This document shows positions 10,270 to 19,165 of a stretch of DNA of 64,000 nt, in pieces. Each line of letters opens with the position of its first letter. The stretch's first letter is position 1. The DNA is from an uncultured Burkholderiaceae bacterium (lineage in GTDB: Bacteria; Pseudomonadota; Gammaproteobacteria; Burkholderiales; Burkholderiaceae_F): assembly GCA_944390675.1 (NCBI GenBank), contig CALXQR010000002.1, positions 124,001 to 188,000 of the forward strand, read 5' to 3'. Under the pieces are notes generated by a model. That model searched no databases. It had not been told where the DNA came from and saw nothing but the letters and a program-made list of their open reading frames with translations. Position numbers and translations under genes: made by a program.

Positions 10270-11207
10270 TTCGTTACTTCACTTTTGCCAATCAGCTTTT
10301 CAATATAGCGCCGCGCACCTTGTTTTAAAAGATCTTCAACCACTTGGGCGGCAAGTTTTTGAGAATCGTGCCATGATCCCAAGCGTTCAGCGCTAGCCAA
10401 TTCACCCGTTGTGTGGTCGCCGATTAAGGCGCGAAGACGCATTGTTTCGCCGTCAATTGTGGCATAGGCAGCTAACGGCACCTGACAGGAACCGTCAAGC
10501 GCACGGCTCACGGCGCGTTCAGCCAGGCAGCACGCGCGAGTTTTTTCATCGTTAATAAAAGAGACCGCTTCAACCGTTTCTTTGTCATCGGCCAAGCACT
10601 CAATGCCAAGGGCCCCTTGACCGGGGCTCGGCAGCGAAATCTCATCGCTGATGATTTCACGAATGCGTTCTTCAAGTCCCAAGCGCTTCAAACCGGCGCT
10701 AGCCATAATGAGCGCGTCGTATTCACCGGCGTCCAATTTTTTAAGACGTGTGCCCACATTGCCGCGAACAGGCTTGACCGTCAGATGCGGGAAACGACTT
10801 CTGAGCATGAGTTCCCGACGAAGACTGGCTGTTCCCACCACGGCTCCCGCGGGCATGCTCTCAAGCGTTTCATACTTGGGGCTCACAAACGCATCGCGCG
10901 GATCCTCACGTTCACTCACCGCCGCCAAAACAAATCCTTCGGGCAACTCCATCGGCACATCTTTTAAAGAATGCACGGCAAGATGAGCGGCGCGTTCCTG
11001 CATCGCCACTTCAAGCTCTTTCACAAAAAGGCCTTTGCCGCCGATTTTGGAGAGCGTTTTATCCAAAATTTTGTCCCCGCGGGTCGTCATCCCGAGCAAT
11101 TGAACCTCTTTTTGCGGATAACGTTCACGCAAAAGCTTTTGCACATGTTCGGCCTGCCAAAGCGCAAGCGGACTTTCACGCGTAGCAATAATGATCGAAT
11201 CAGACAT
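10266..11207 (-). CDS. hemC: hydroxymethylbilane synthase (porphobilinogen deaminase)
   Basis: 313 aa. Polymerises four porphobilinogens into hydroxymethylbilane. Typical blocks are ATRESPLALWQ at the N-terminus, KGLFVKELE, HSLKDVP, REDPRDAFVS, GTSSLRR-like GTASLRRELM, RGNVGTRL and the dipyrromethane attachment site DGSCQVP with its Cys near residue 240. ATG 11207 follows GGGAAAAGAC; the longer frame beginning at GTG 11246 is unlikely. It overlaps hemD by four bases. Confidence 0.97.
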   Translation of the reverse strand: MSDSIIIATRESPLALWQAEHVQKLLRERYPQKEVQLLGMTTRGDKILDKTLSKIGGKGLFVKELEVAMQERAAHLAVHSLKDVPMELPEGFVLAAVSEREDPRDAFVSPKYETLESMPAGAVVGTASLRRELMLRSRFPHLTVKPVRGNVGTRLKKLDAGEYDALIMASAGLKRLGLEERIREIISDEISLPSPGQGALGIECLADDKETVEAVSFINDEKTRACCLAERAVSRALDGSCQVPLAAYATIDGETMRLRALIGDHTTGELASAERLGSWHDSQKLAAQVVEDLLKQGARRYIEKLIGKSEVTK

Positions 11208-11514
11208 GTCTTTTCCCAACAAATAACGAATAGCGGATTTTTGCACTATTTTCTTAAGACGAACTGAGAAAACTCGAAGATTCTAACAAATAGGCATTCT
11301 TGACTTAGGCAGTCTCAAAAATGCCAACGGTCGACAATTTTGTTGAAAATCTCTGAAAATAGGTTTCGAATTGTACGATAAATTCATTTTAATTCATTGA
11401 TTTAATTGGTATTTTTGATTAGAAAACCCAAATTTTCCCTTGTAAGAGGATTTTGAGACTAATCGAATTGCGTACAATGGCGCATTATTTCTTTCATTTA
11501 GAGAGTAATTCGAA
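11208..11514. other. intergenic region between hemC and argH
   Basis: About 307 AT-rich bases that hold the divergent promoters of hemC and argH. No ORF is supported. A possible argH promoter is TTTTGA-16-TACAAT (around 11453-11480). Two direct TGAAT half-sites on the minus strand near 11384-11400 recall ARG-box halves, but they are not arranged as a palindrome. Confidence 0.4.
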
Positions 11515-12981
11515 ATGACTAATGTAGCTTCTGAACATCTTGATCCCCTTGCGCAAAAGAAAAAAGCCTGGTCGGGCCGTTTTTCCGAACCGGTGGCTGA
11601 TTTTGTGCTTCGCTACACGGCAAGCGTTGATTTCGACAAACGCATGGCGCTCGCTGACATCGCAGGTTCCATCGCCCACGCCACCATGATGAACAAGTGC
11701 GGCGTGCTGCATGATGAAGACTTGGCCGATATCAAACGCGGCATGAAGCAAATCATCGAAGAAATCCGTTCGGGCAAGTTTGAATGGAAGCTTGAACTGG
11801 AAGACGTGCACTTAAACGTTGAAGCACGCCTGACGCAGTTGGTGGGCGACGCTGGCAAACGCCTTCACACGGGCCGCTCCAGAAATGACCAAGTGGCCAC
11901 CGACATGCGCCTTTACATGCGCGAAGAAATTGACACGATCACCGATCTTGTGGGCGAACTGCAGCAAGTGCTCGTCAATTTGGCCGCCAAAGAAACCGAT
12001 ACGATCATGCCGGGCTTCACGCACATGCAGGTTGCTCAGCCCGTCACGCTCGGCCATCACATTTTGGCCTATGTGGAAATGTTTGAACGCGACCGCACGC
12101 GCTTAATTGACCTGCGCCGCCGCGTCAACCAGTCGCCCTTGGGCGCCGCCGCTCTTGCCGGCACCACCTACCCGATTGACCGCAACTACAGCGCGGAACT
12201 TTTGGGATTTGAAGCCGTGATGCAAAATTCGCTCGACGCAGTCAGCGACCGTGACTTCTGCATTGAATTCACCGCCGCGGCTTCTTTAATCATGATGCAT
12301 ATTTCGCGTCTGTCTGAAGAATTGATTTACTGGATGAGCCAGCGCTTCAAATTCATGATGCTGCCCGACCGCTTCACCACGGGTTCCTCCATCATGCCGC
12401 AAAAGAAAAACCCGGACGTGGCCGAAACCGCCCGCGGCAAAGCCGGCCGCGTGGCAGGCGACTTGATCAGCCTCACGGTTTTGATGAAGGGGCTGCCCTT
12501 GGCTTACGCCAAAGACACGCAGGAAGACAAGGAACCGGTCTTTGACGCCATTGACACGGTCAAGGACACGCTTCGCGCTTTCATTGAAATGATGCCGGGC
12601 GTCACCCCCAATCGTGAAGAAATGAAGAAAGCCGCTCAAGCCGGCTACCCCACAGCCACCGACCTTGCCGACTACCTCACGAAAAAGGGACTGCCCTTCC
12701 GCGAAGCGCACGATGTTGTGGGCTCGGTTGTGAAGCTTGCAAGCGGCCGCGGCTGTGACTTGGCAGAGTTGACGCTTGAAGAATTGAAGGGCTTTAGCGA
12801 CCTCATTGAAGAAGACGTTTACGAAAAGGCGCTTAAGCTTGAAGCAAGCGTTGCCGCGCGCGATCACGTCGGTGCCACCGCTCCGCATCAAGTGCAGCTT
12901 CAGGTTGAACGCTGGAATAGCATTTTCGCCAAACGCCACGAAGAGCCCAAGCAAAAACGCTTGGCCGATCTTCTGATCTAA
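11515..12981 (+). CDS. argH: argininosuccinate lyase
   Basis: 488 aa. Splits argininosuccinate into arginine and fumarate, the last step of arginine synthesis. The superfamily signature [12 protein letters not shown] and the blocks [26 protein letters not shown] and TRGK-type ARGKAGR are present. It has about 12 extra N-terminal residues before the KKKAWSGRF start block. ATG follows GAGAGTAATTCGAA. It is transcribed alone and ends in a strong terminator. Confidence 0.97.
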   Translation: MTNVASEHLDPLAQKKKAWSGRFSEPVADFVLRYTASVDFDKRMALADIAGSIAHATMMNKCGVLHDEDLADIKRGMKQIIEEIRSGKFEWKLELEDVHLNVEARLTQLVGDAGKRLHTGRSRNDQVATDMRLYMREEIDTITDLVGELQQVLVNLAAKETDTIMPGFTHMQVAQPVTLGHHILAYVEMFERDRTRLIDLRRRVNQSPLGAAALAGTTYPIDRNYSAELLGFEAVMQNSLDAVSDRDFCIEFTAAASLIMMHISRLSEELIYWMSQRFKFMMLPDRFTTGSSIMPQKKNPDVAETARGKAGRVAGDLISLTVLMKGLPLAYAKDTQEDKEPVFDAIDTVKDTLRAFIEMMPGVTPNREEMKKAAQAGYPTATDLADYLTKKGLPFREAHDVVGSVVKLASGRGCDLAELTLEELKGFSDLIEEDVYEKALKLEASVAARDHVGATAPHQVQLQVERWNSIFAKRHEEPKQKRLADLLI

Positions 12982-12997
12982 GGAATTAGTTCCGATC

Positions 12998-13032
12998 AAA
13001 GCCTCCGACGGTTTGTGCCGCGGAGGCTTTTT
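12998..13032 (+). terminator. terminator of argH
   Basis: AAAGCCTCCG pairs with CGGAGGCTTT and runs into TTTTT, 17 bases after the argH stop. Confidence 0.93.
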
Positions 13033-13146
13033 CAATGCGTTAAGCAAAAGTACCTAAAAATCCTCCCAACTCTGATTAGTCCCTAAGTAGTGTTTCTTAT
13101 AAAACAACAACTTCGTTGCCAAGATAGGGCCTTTAACCTATAACGA

Positions 13147-13181
13147 ATTGTCAACAATTTGAGACAATGAGAAAAATTGTT
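13147..13181. promoter_or_regulatory. nested inverted repeats before the aminotransferase gene
   Basis: Two palindromes overlap: ATTGTC/GACAAT with a 10-base gap (13147-13168), and AACAATTT/AAATTGTT with a 13-base gap (13153-13181). They end just before the ribosome site GAAAGGAG. They could be an operator or a leader hairpin; no regulator is identified. Confidence 0.4.
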
Positions 13182-13198
13182 CGTGAAAGGAGCCCTAT

Positions 13199-14392
13199 AT
13201 GTCTACAGTTCAGGGACCGACGCCGCGATGGTCGGCGCTCGCATCCAAACCCAGCAGTTCAGTGATTAGAGATTTGTTGAAGTTGCCCGCCGGTGTGATC
13301 TCCTTTGCCGGTGGCTTGCCCTCCCCCGCAGGTTTTCCCCTTGAAGATATTGCCAAAGCATGCCAAACCGTGATCGCCAATGAAGGCAAACACGCTTTGC
13401 AGTACTCGATGGTCGAAGGTGAAGTGGCGCTGCGCCGTGAAATCGCCCGCCGCGAAACCCAAAAAGGCATTCCGACCGATTACGAACAAGTTCAGATTGT
13501 CTCGGGCAGCCAACAGGCCCTTGACCTCCTTGCCCGTGTTTTCATCGACAAAGGCGACAAGGTTTTGGTTGAATCGCCCACCTACATGGGCGCCTTGCAG
13601 GCCTTTGATCTGTGCGAACCGACCTACGTGAGTCTGCCCTGCGACACCAAGGGTCTGAACCCCGCCGAATTCACCGAAGAAATCTGCCGCGGTGCGAAAT
13701 TTGCCTACGTGATGCCCACGGCCAGCAACCCCACGGGTCTCACGATTTCCGAAGAACGCCGCAAACTTTTGTGCGAAAAGGCGCGTGAATACGACATGCT
13801 CTTGGTCGAAGACGACCCCTACGGCGAACTTTGGTATGACAAAGAGCCGCCCGCCTCGCTTCGCAAGTGGGCGCCTGAACGCGTGATCCGTTTGGGCACG
13901 CTCTCAAAGATTTTGGCCCCCGGCTTCCGCTTGGGCTACATCATCGCGCCCGCCGACGTGCTCGACAAGATGGCTCAAATCAAACAGTCCATGGACCTGC
14001 ACACCTCGACCTTTACGCAATTGATCAGCGCTCAGGTCTTTAGCGAAGATTTGCTCGTGCGTCATCTGCCGAGCGTGCGCGAACGCTACAAGACGCACGC
14101 CAACGCCATGCTTGATGCGCTTGCCAAGTACATGCCCGAAGGCGTGACCTGGACCAAGCCCACGGCCGGCATGTTTATTTGGGTGACGCTGCCCGAGTAT
14201 ATGGACGCGACCGAAATGGTCAAAGATGTGCTCGCGAAGAAGGTCGCTTACGTGCCCGGCGAAGTTTTCTATGCCGCTGACAAAGTGGAAAAGAATCACT
14301 TCCGCCTGTCTTTTGTCACGGTTGATCCCGAATTGATTCGCCAAGGTGTTGAACGCTTGGCTGAAGTCATTCGATTGCGAATTCGAATTTGA
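13199..14392 (+). CDS. PLP-dependent aminotransferase, class I/II (LysN/2-aminoadipate type)
   Basis: 397-aa fold-type I aminotransferase. Motifs: SFAGGLPSP near residue 35, YSMVEGEVALR, the PTASNPTGLT block with Asn-Pro-x-Gly, EDDPYGELWYD, and the PLP lysine in TLSKILAPGFRLGYI. It most resembles the family of Thermus LysN and MocR-like aminotransferase domains without an HTH. Substrate is not fixed by sequence; branched-chain, aromatic or aminoadipate oxo-acids are all possible. It has its own promoter region with inverted repeats and a double-hairpin terminator. Confidence 0.88.
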   Translation: MSTVQGPTPRWSALASKPSSSVIRDLLKLPAGVISFAGGLPSPAGFPLEDIAKACQTVIANEGKHALQYSMVEGEVALRREIARRETQKGIPTDYEQVQIVSGSQQALDLLARVFIDKGDKVLVESPTYMGALQAFDLCEPTYVSLPCDTKGLNPAEFTEEICRGAKFAYVMPTASNPTGLTISEERRKLLCEKAREYDMLLVEDDPYGELWYDKEPPASLRKWAPERVIRLGTLSKILAPGFRLGYIIAPADVLDKMAQIKQSMDLHTSTFTQLISAQVFSEDLLVRHLPSVRERYKTHANAMLDALAKYMPEGVTWTKPTAGMFIWVTLPEYMDATEMVKDVLAKKVAYVPGEVFYAADKVEKNHFRLSFVTVDPELIRQGVERLAEVIRLRIRI

Positions 14393-14408
14393 TCCTACCC
14401 GATTTATC

Positions 14409-14460
14409 AGGCTGCCTGAGGGGCCCGGTAAATCGGGCCAACTGAAGGCAGCCTTTTTTT
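14409..14460 (+). terminator. nested-hairpin terminator
   Basis: Outer stem AGGCTGCC/GGCAGCC encloses a second stem GGCCCG/CGGGCC and runs into seven T. It lies 17 bases after the aminotransferase stop. Confidence 0.92.
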
Positions 14461-14519
14461 AACCTTTGATTTTGAACGTTTTTTCTCTTTCTTAACTTAA
14501 CTGATAGGAACTGTACACC

Positions 14520-16175
14520 ATGAACGGTTTAATCTTAATGGCTTGTACGATCGTTGCACTTTTTGTCGGCTATCGTTTTTACGCACGATGGCTTGAGAAA
14601 AACTGGGGCGTCGATCCGAATGCCAAGACTCCGGCACAGCTCAAAAATGACGGCAATGACTACGTTCCCACCAACAAGTGGACGGTCTTTTCTCACCAAT
14701 TTACCTCCATTACGGGCGCGGGCCCGGTGACCGGCCCGATCATCGCCGCGATGTTCGGTTGGCTCCCGGCCACCCTTTGGATGATTTTCGGCTGCATCTT
14801 CTTTGGCGCCGTGCAGGACTTCACCGCCCTTTACGCCTCCGTGAAAAACGGCGGCAAGTCGATGGGCATGATGATTGAGCAATACGTCGGTCGCACCGGC
14901 CGTCAGCTCTTTTTGTTCTTCTGCTGGCTTTTCACCCTCTTGGTGATCTCGGCTTTCTGCGACATCGTGGCCAACACCTTCAATGGTTTTACGGCTCAAG
15001 GCGCAGAAATTATGCCCAACGCCGCCGCTGCCTCGATTTCGATTCTCTACATGTTTGTCGCCGTGGCTTTCGGCTTGTATCTGAAATACAGAAAGCCCTC
15101 TAGCCGTGAACAGCTCATCGTGGGCATTGTGCTCATGGTTCTCATGCTCTGGATCGGCATTGCCAATCCGATTTACGCTGACGCGGTGACCTGGCGCTAT
15201 GTGGTCTTCGCCTACCTCTTCTGCGCAGCCGTCATGCCGATGTGGCTTTTGAAGCAACCGCGCGACTACCTGAGCATGTTCTTGCTGATCGGCATGATTT
15301 TGGGCGGCGTGATCGGTGTGTTTGTGAAGAACCCCGAATTGAACATGCCCGCTTTTGTCGGCTTTGAAGTAAAGGGCTTGGACCTCTTCCCGATGCTTTT
15401 CGTGACGATTGCCTGCGGCGCGGTCTCGGGTTTCCACAGCCTTGTTTCCTCCGGCACGTCTTCTAAGTTGATTGCCAATGAAAAGGATATGCGCCTGGTG
15501 GGTTACGGCTCCATGTGCGTTGAAACGGTTTTGGGTGTGGTGGCTTTGATCGTGGTCTGCGCGGCAGCCACTGACGGCGTGCTGCCCGCCGGCACTCCGT
15601 TCCAGCTTTTCTCCAATTCGATTGCCTCTTTCCTCACTGAAATCTTCGGCCTGCCCACCGATGTGAGCGCCTGCATCATGACGATGTGCGTTTCGGCCTT
15701 GGCTTTGACGAGCGTTGACGCTGTGGCGCGTATCGGCCGCATGAGTCTGCAGGAACTCTTCACGCCGCCTGAAGGTCAGGAAAAGACCGCCGTTCAAAAG
15801 CTCTTTACGAACACGGTTTTTGCCACGACGCTTACGCTCGTGCTGAGCTACCTCTTGTGCTTAGCGGGCTACATGAGCATTTGGCCGCTCTTTGGTTCTG
15901 CCAACCAATTGCTCTCGGCTTTGGTGCTCACAAGCTTGGCGGTGTTCCTGAAGGCAACCGGCCGCAAGGGTTGGATGCTCTACGGTCCGATGGCCATCAT
16001 GTTCTGCGTGACGATGACTGCTCTTGGCATGTCGATCTGGCGCATTATCGGCACGTTGTCTGCCGGCACGTTCGTTTTCATGGTCGACGGCCTGCAGCTC
16101 ATTATCGCCATCGCTTTGATCGCCTTGGCTCTCATGGTTGTCAAGCACTGCTTGCCGAAGTTGGCTAAAGACTGA
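14520..16175 (+). CDS. cstA: carbon starvation protein CstA family (peptide/pyruvate transporter)
   Basis: 551-aa inner-membrane transporter with many hydrophobic helices. The early blocks DGNDYVPTNKWTVFSHQF and SITGAGPVTGPIIAA, followed by QDFTALYASVKNGGKS, are diagnostic of the CstA/BtsT family, which takes up pyruvate or peptides. It is the short form (E. coli CstA is about 700 aa), lacking the extra central segment. AGGAACTG precedes the ATG. No YbdD-like small partner follows; a strong terminator does. Confidence 0.92.
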   Translation: MNGLILMACTIVALFVGYRFYARWLEKNWGVDPNAKTPAQLKNDGNDYVPTNKWTVFSHQFTSITGAGPVTGPIIAAMFGWLPATLWMIFGCIFFGAVQDFTALYASVKNGGKSMGMMIEQYVGRTGRQLFLFFCWLFTLLVISAFCDIVANTFNGFTAQGAEIMPNAAAASISILYMFVAVAFGLYLKYRKPSSREQLIVGIVLMVLMLWIGIANPIYADAVTWRYVVFAYLFCAAVMPMWLLKQPRDYLSMFLLIGMILGGVIGVFVKNPELNMPAFVGFEVKGLDLFPMLFVTIACGAVSGFHSLVSSGTSSKLIANEKDMRLVGYGSMCVETVLGVVALIVVCAAATDGVLPAGTPFQLFSNSIASFLTEIFGLPTDVSACIMTMCVSALALTSVDAVARIGRMSLQELFTPPEGQEKTAVQKLFTNTVFATTLTLVLSYLLCLAGYMSIWPLFGSANQLLSALVLTSLAVFLKATGRKGWMLYGPMAIMFCVTMTALGMSIWRIIGTLSAGTFVFMVDGLQLIIAIALIALALMVVKHCLPKLAKD

Positions 16176-16202
16176 AGCGTTTAGTCTTTAAGACAAAAAT
16201 AG

Positions 16203-16250
16203 GAGCGTTGTGATAGTCCGCATTTAGCGACTAGAGCAACGCTCTTTTTT
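16203..16250 (+). terminator. terminator of cstA
   Basis: GAGCGTTG/CAACGCTC with an inner TAGTC/GACTA stem, then TTTTTT, 27 bases past the cstA stop. Confidence 0.93.
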
Positions 16251-16362
16251 AGTTGAACTAAAAGCTAAACCTAGCTTCTGACTCTTGATGGATTTTGACT
16301 TCAACCTGTGGCATCATGTCGGCATGAGATGATTTTTTTTAACGGTTTCATCTCACACCTCC

Positions 16363-16402
16363 AACGCTCCATGGCCTGAACTCCTTGGAGCGTTAGTTTT
16401 TT
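16363..16402 (+). terminator. orphan intrinsic terminator
   Basis: AACGCTCCA pairs perfectly with TGGAGCGTT over 9 bp and is followed by AGTTTTTT. cstA already ends at 16250, so this implies a further short transcript or a back-up terminator. Confidence 0.75.
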
Positions 16403-16563
16403 CCGGCTTTGTTATCAACCGTTGGAACCGATTCCCAACGATGATTGGCCGACACCGGTAAACGACCAATCCCTCGCCCAAAACGCCTCCTCGTTTCAAG
16501 CGGACACGGCATTTTAACGAACTTGCTCTTTCTGCCAGCGAAAAATCAGCTTAAGGTTTGCAT

Positions 16564-16604
16564 AAAAACAAAACGGCTCAGAAAAATTCCAAGCCGTCGT
16601 GTTT
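16564..16604 (-). terminator. terminator of the relA operon
   Basis: On the minus strand GACGGCT and AGCCGT pair around 13 bases, extended by flanking A/T pairs, then TTTTGTTTTT. It lies about 20 bases after the small membrane protein gene. Confidence 0.8.
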
Positions 16605-16624
16605 CTAAGAGAAAAATTTGAAAT

Positions 16625-16840
16625 CTATTTTTTTGAAGCGACCGCAATCACAATGGTGAGCACAATTGCCGGCACCAAGTAATAAAGGCCCGGCACTGCA
16701 ATCCCAAAATACCACAAGTGCGAGATTTCGGGCGTCTGCCATATCGTCATCACTTCAAAGGCCGTGTGCGCGATGCCGACATAGACGATGCAGCGCAGCA
16801 CCTGCTGCATCAAATGCAATGTTTTAGGCGTGATCTGCAT
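16625..16840 (-). CDS. small membrane protein downstream of relA
   Basis: 71 aa, not recognised. Two hydrophobic stretches (about residues 13-31 and 42-67, the second broken by Pro/Gly) suggest two membrane helices with a short basic C-terminal end (ASKK). Its ribosome site TAGGAAG overlaps the relA stop codon and the genes are 8 bases apart, so translation is probably coupled to relA. Function is unknown. Confidence 0.75.
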   Translation of the reverse strand: MQITPKTLHLMQQVLRCIVYVGIAHTAFEVMTIWQTPEISHLWYFGIAVPGLYYLVPAIVLTIVIAVASKK

Positions 16841-16848
16841 TTCGCTTC

Positions 16849-18978
16849 CTACACACGTCTGGCGTTATAGACACCGGGCAAATCCTGGATCGCGCAAATG
16901 GTGCGTTTTAAGGCTTCTGCCTCGGTGATTTCCACATTAAAGCGCCAGTGCATATCGCCTCTGATAATCTGCGAATTCATGCCGACAATGGCGATTTTCT
17001 CTTTCATGAAAATTTCGCTCATATCCTTTAAGAGACCCGGGAGATTTTGTCCCACCACGAGCACTTCAACCGGGAAGACCGCGCCTTCGGCGTTGCCCCA
17101 GCTCACCTCAATTAACCGCTCCTGTCCCTTTTCATCCAAGTGTCGAATGTTGGGGCAGTCGGCTCGGTGAATCGTCACACCGCGCCCGCGGGTGACAAAG
17201 CCCACGATCTTATCGGGCGGAGCCGGATGGCAGCAACGCGCAAGCTGCGTCAAAAGCGAATCGACGCCAACCACGAGCACTTGGCTCTTAGCGTGCTCAG
17301 CCTTGGATTTGGAGGTAAAGATTCCCTCTTTTTTCTCTTCTTCCTGAGGCTTTAACGCTTTCTCAATGCTCTTAAAGCCGAACTCTTCCTTGGCCGCGCC
17401 GACAAAAAGATCATCAACGGTCTCGTAGCCCAGACGCTTGGCAAGCTCTTCAAGCTTAAAAGCCGTCATACCCAAACGAGCGAGATCTTTTTCAATAATG
17501 TCACGGCCCGTGTTGATCTGTTCCTGCAGAGCCTGCTGATGGAACCATTGACGCACTTTGCTTCTGGCGCGGTTTGTCACAACAAAACCCAATTCCGGGT
17601 TTAACCAGTCGCGGCTCGGGCCGCCCGTCTTCGCGGCAACGATTTCAACGGTTTCGCCGGTCTTGAGCTTATAGTTCAAAGGCACCATGTTGCCGTTGAC
17701 GCGAGCGCCGCGGCAACGGTGACCGAGTTCGCTGTGAAGGTGGTAAGCGAAGTCAATGGGCGTAGCCCCCGTTTGCATTTCCACCACGCGACCCTGCGGC
17801 GTGAGCACATAAACGTGCTCGTCCTCAACACCCTCTTTGGGACCTTCGGGTTTGACGTCGCTGCTCCATGCCAAAAGCTGACGCAGCCAAGCCACTTTTT
17901 GGTCTTCAGCGCTTTGCGTGCTTTTTTCAGAGTTGCCCGCCTCTTTGTAGCGCCAGTGCGCGGCCATACCGAGTTCGTTGTACTCATGCATCTGCCGCGT
18001 GCGAATCTGAATTTCAATCGGACGATTGCGCGTATCAAGAATCACGGTGTGCAGCGACCGGTAGCCGTTCGGTTTGGGATTGGCGATATAGTCGTCATAC
18101 TCCGAGCTCACACCGGAGAAATTTTCCTGCACGATGGAGAGCACCTCATAGCACTGCTCAACCGTTTGAACAATAATACGAAGCGCGCGCACGTCATAGA
18201 GCTGATCGAAACGCAGGTGCTTTCTCTCCATCTTTTTGTAGATGGAGTAGATGTGCTTCGGGCGGCCTGAAACTTCAGCCTCAATCCCCTTATCGCTTAG
18301 CATTTGCTTAATCTTATCGACCGCGTCTCGCATAAAGGCCAGACGTGCCTCGCGGCTTTCGTCGAGCTGACGGGCAATTTCGTTATAAATGTCGGGCTTG
18401 GTAAAGCGCAGCGACAGATCTTCAAGTTCCCACTTGATCTGCCAAATACCCAAACGGTTGGCAAGCGGCGCGTACAGCGCAAGCGTATCGGCACCATAGG
18501 CGCGCGCACCTTCCAGGTCATCTTTTTTCATCGCGTAGTAGCGAAGCGTCTGCAGACGGCTTGAAAGTCTCAAAATAACCACGCGAAGGTCACGGCACAT
18601 TGCCAAAACCATCTTGCGCAAAAGCGCGTCCTGGGCTTTGAGCATGAGTTTATCGGCAACCTTTTCATCGTCTTCGGCAGGCATCAAGCGCGTTTTGCCG
18701 TTTAACTCAATCAAGCGATGAAGTTCATTGACAAGTTCTGCCACACCTGTGCCGAAATTATTCCTGAGCCACTCATCGGGATTGGGCAGACAATCATGAA
18801 CCGCAAAAAGGTAACAAGCCGAAATCAGCTCTTCATCATCACGGATGCCGCGAACAATATTGGCCATGCCGTCGGCATGCGCCAATCGGGATTCACCGGT
18901 AAATAATTTCTGATCACCGTACAGAGGAATCACCATCTGACGGGCAAGCAGGCTGTCAGCAGTTTTTTCTTCAGACAT
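16849..18978 (-). CDS. relA: GTP pyrophosphokinase RelA
   Basis: 709 aa. Makes (p)ppGpp on starved ribosomes. Order: degenerate HD domain (residues 25-150), synthetase domain (PKHIYSIYKKM, YDVRALRI, EYDDYIANPKPNGYRSLHT), TGS domain (HVYVLTPQGRVVEMQTGATPIDFAY), zinc-finger/CC region and C-terminal ACT domain. The acidic EYDD motif marks the RelA (synthetase) type rather than the SpoT RxKD type. In the HD domain His34 and HD at 61-62 remain, but the following ED is gone, so hydrolysis is unlikely. GGAGTGTCTT precedes the ATG. Confidence 0.94.
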   Translation of the reverse strand: MSEEKTADSLLARQMVIPLYGDQKLFTGESRLAHADGMANIVRGIRDDEELISACYLFAVHDCLPNPDEWLRNNFGTGVAELVNELHRLIELNGKTRLMPAEDDEKVADKLMLKAQDALLRKMVLAMCRDLRVVILRLSSRLQTLRYYAMKKDDLEGARAYGADTLALYAPLANRLGIWQIKWELEDLSLRFTKPDIYNEIARQLDESREARLAFMRDAVDKIKQMLSDKGIEAEVSGRPKHIYSIYKKMERKHLRFDQLYDVRALRIIVQTVEQCYEVLSIVQENFSGVSSEYDDYIANPKPNGYRSLHTVILDTRNRPIEIQIRTRQMHEYNELGMAAHWRYKEAGNSEKSTQSAEDQKVAWLRQLLAWSSDVKPEGPKEGVEDEHVYVLTPQGRVVEMQTGATPIDFAYHLHSELGHRCRGARVNGNMVPLNYKLKTGETVEIVAAKTGGPSRDWLNPELGFVVTNRARSKVRQWFHQQALQEQINTGRDIIEKDLARLGMTAFKLEELAKRLGYETVDDLFVGAAKEEFGFKSIEKALKPQEEEKKEGIFTSKSKAEHAKSQVLVVGVDSLLTQLARCCHPAPPDKIVGFVTRGRGVTIHRADCPNIRHLDEKGQERLIEVSWGNAEGAVFPVEVLVVGQNLPGLLKDMSEIFMKEKIAIVGMNSQIIRGDMHWRFNVEITEAEALKRTICAIQDLPGVYNARRV

Positions 18979-19131
18979 AAGACACTCCAGGCCTATTCGT
19001 TTTTCAAACCCAAGCCTTTCCCTGAATCAGAAGAAGGGCTCAATGGGCCAGCAGTCAGTTGATACTATCGATTGTAGTGTTTAGCAGAAAAAAATGTGGG
19101 CGTGAATTTGTGACAGGATTTAACGCAGATT

Positions 19132-19156
19132 GAAAGGCGGATCAAAGACCCGCCAA
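19132..19156 (-). terminator. terminator of the RNA helicase gene
   Basis: On the minus strand GGCGGGTC and GATCCGCC pair with one mismatch around TTT, followed by a short TTTC. It starts 10 bases after the stop; the U-run is weak. Confidence 0.5.
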
Positions 19157-19165
19157 ATCAATCAG

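Larger units (their letters stand above)
16251..16624. other. gene-poor region with orphan terminator and small-ORF/sRNA candidates
   Basis: This gap between the cstA terminator and the relA-operon terminator has no annotated-size gene. On the plus strand an open frame of 14 codons (ATG 16290) ends just before an inverted repeat TGAGATGA/TCATCTCA (16325-16355), then a CACACCTCC stretch and a second terminator. On the minus strand GGAGGTGTGAG sits directly before an ATG (16352) that opens 16 codons. One of these readings, or an sRNA of about 140 bases, may be real; the evidence is structural only. Confidence 0.4.

Noticed and set aside
11384-11400. Possible ARG boxes (ArgR sites) upstream of argH
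   Set aside because: Two TGAAT half-sites occur as direct repeats, not as the TGAAT-ATTCA palindrome, and nothing similar was found upstream of argG.
14535-15797. 420-codon open frame antisense to cstA
   Set aside because: Composition is His/Glu/Arg-rich as expected from the reverse of a membrane-protein gene; the plus-strand frame has clear family motifs.
18560-18978. Naming the long RSH gene spoT
   Set aside because: The synthetase has the acidic EYDD motif of RelA and the hydrolase motif is incomplete.
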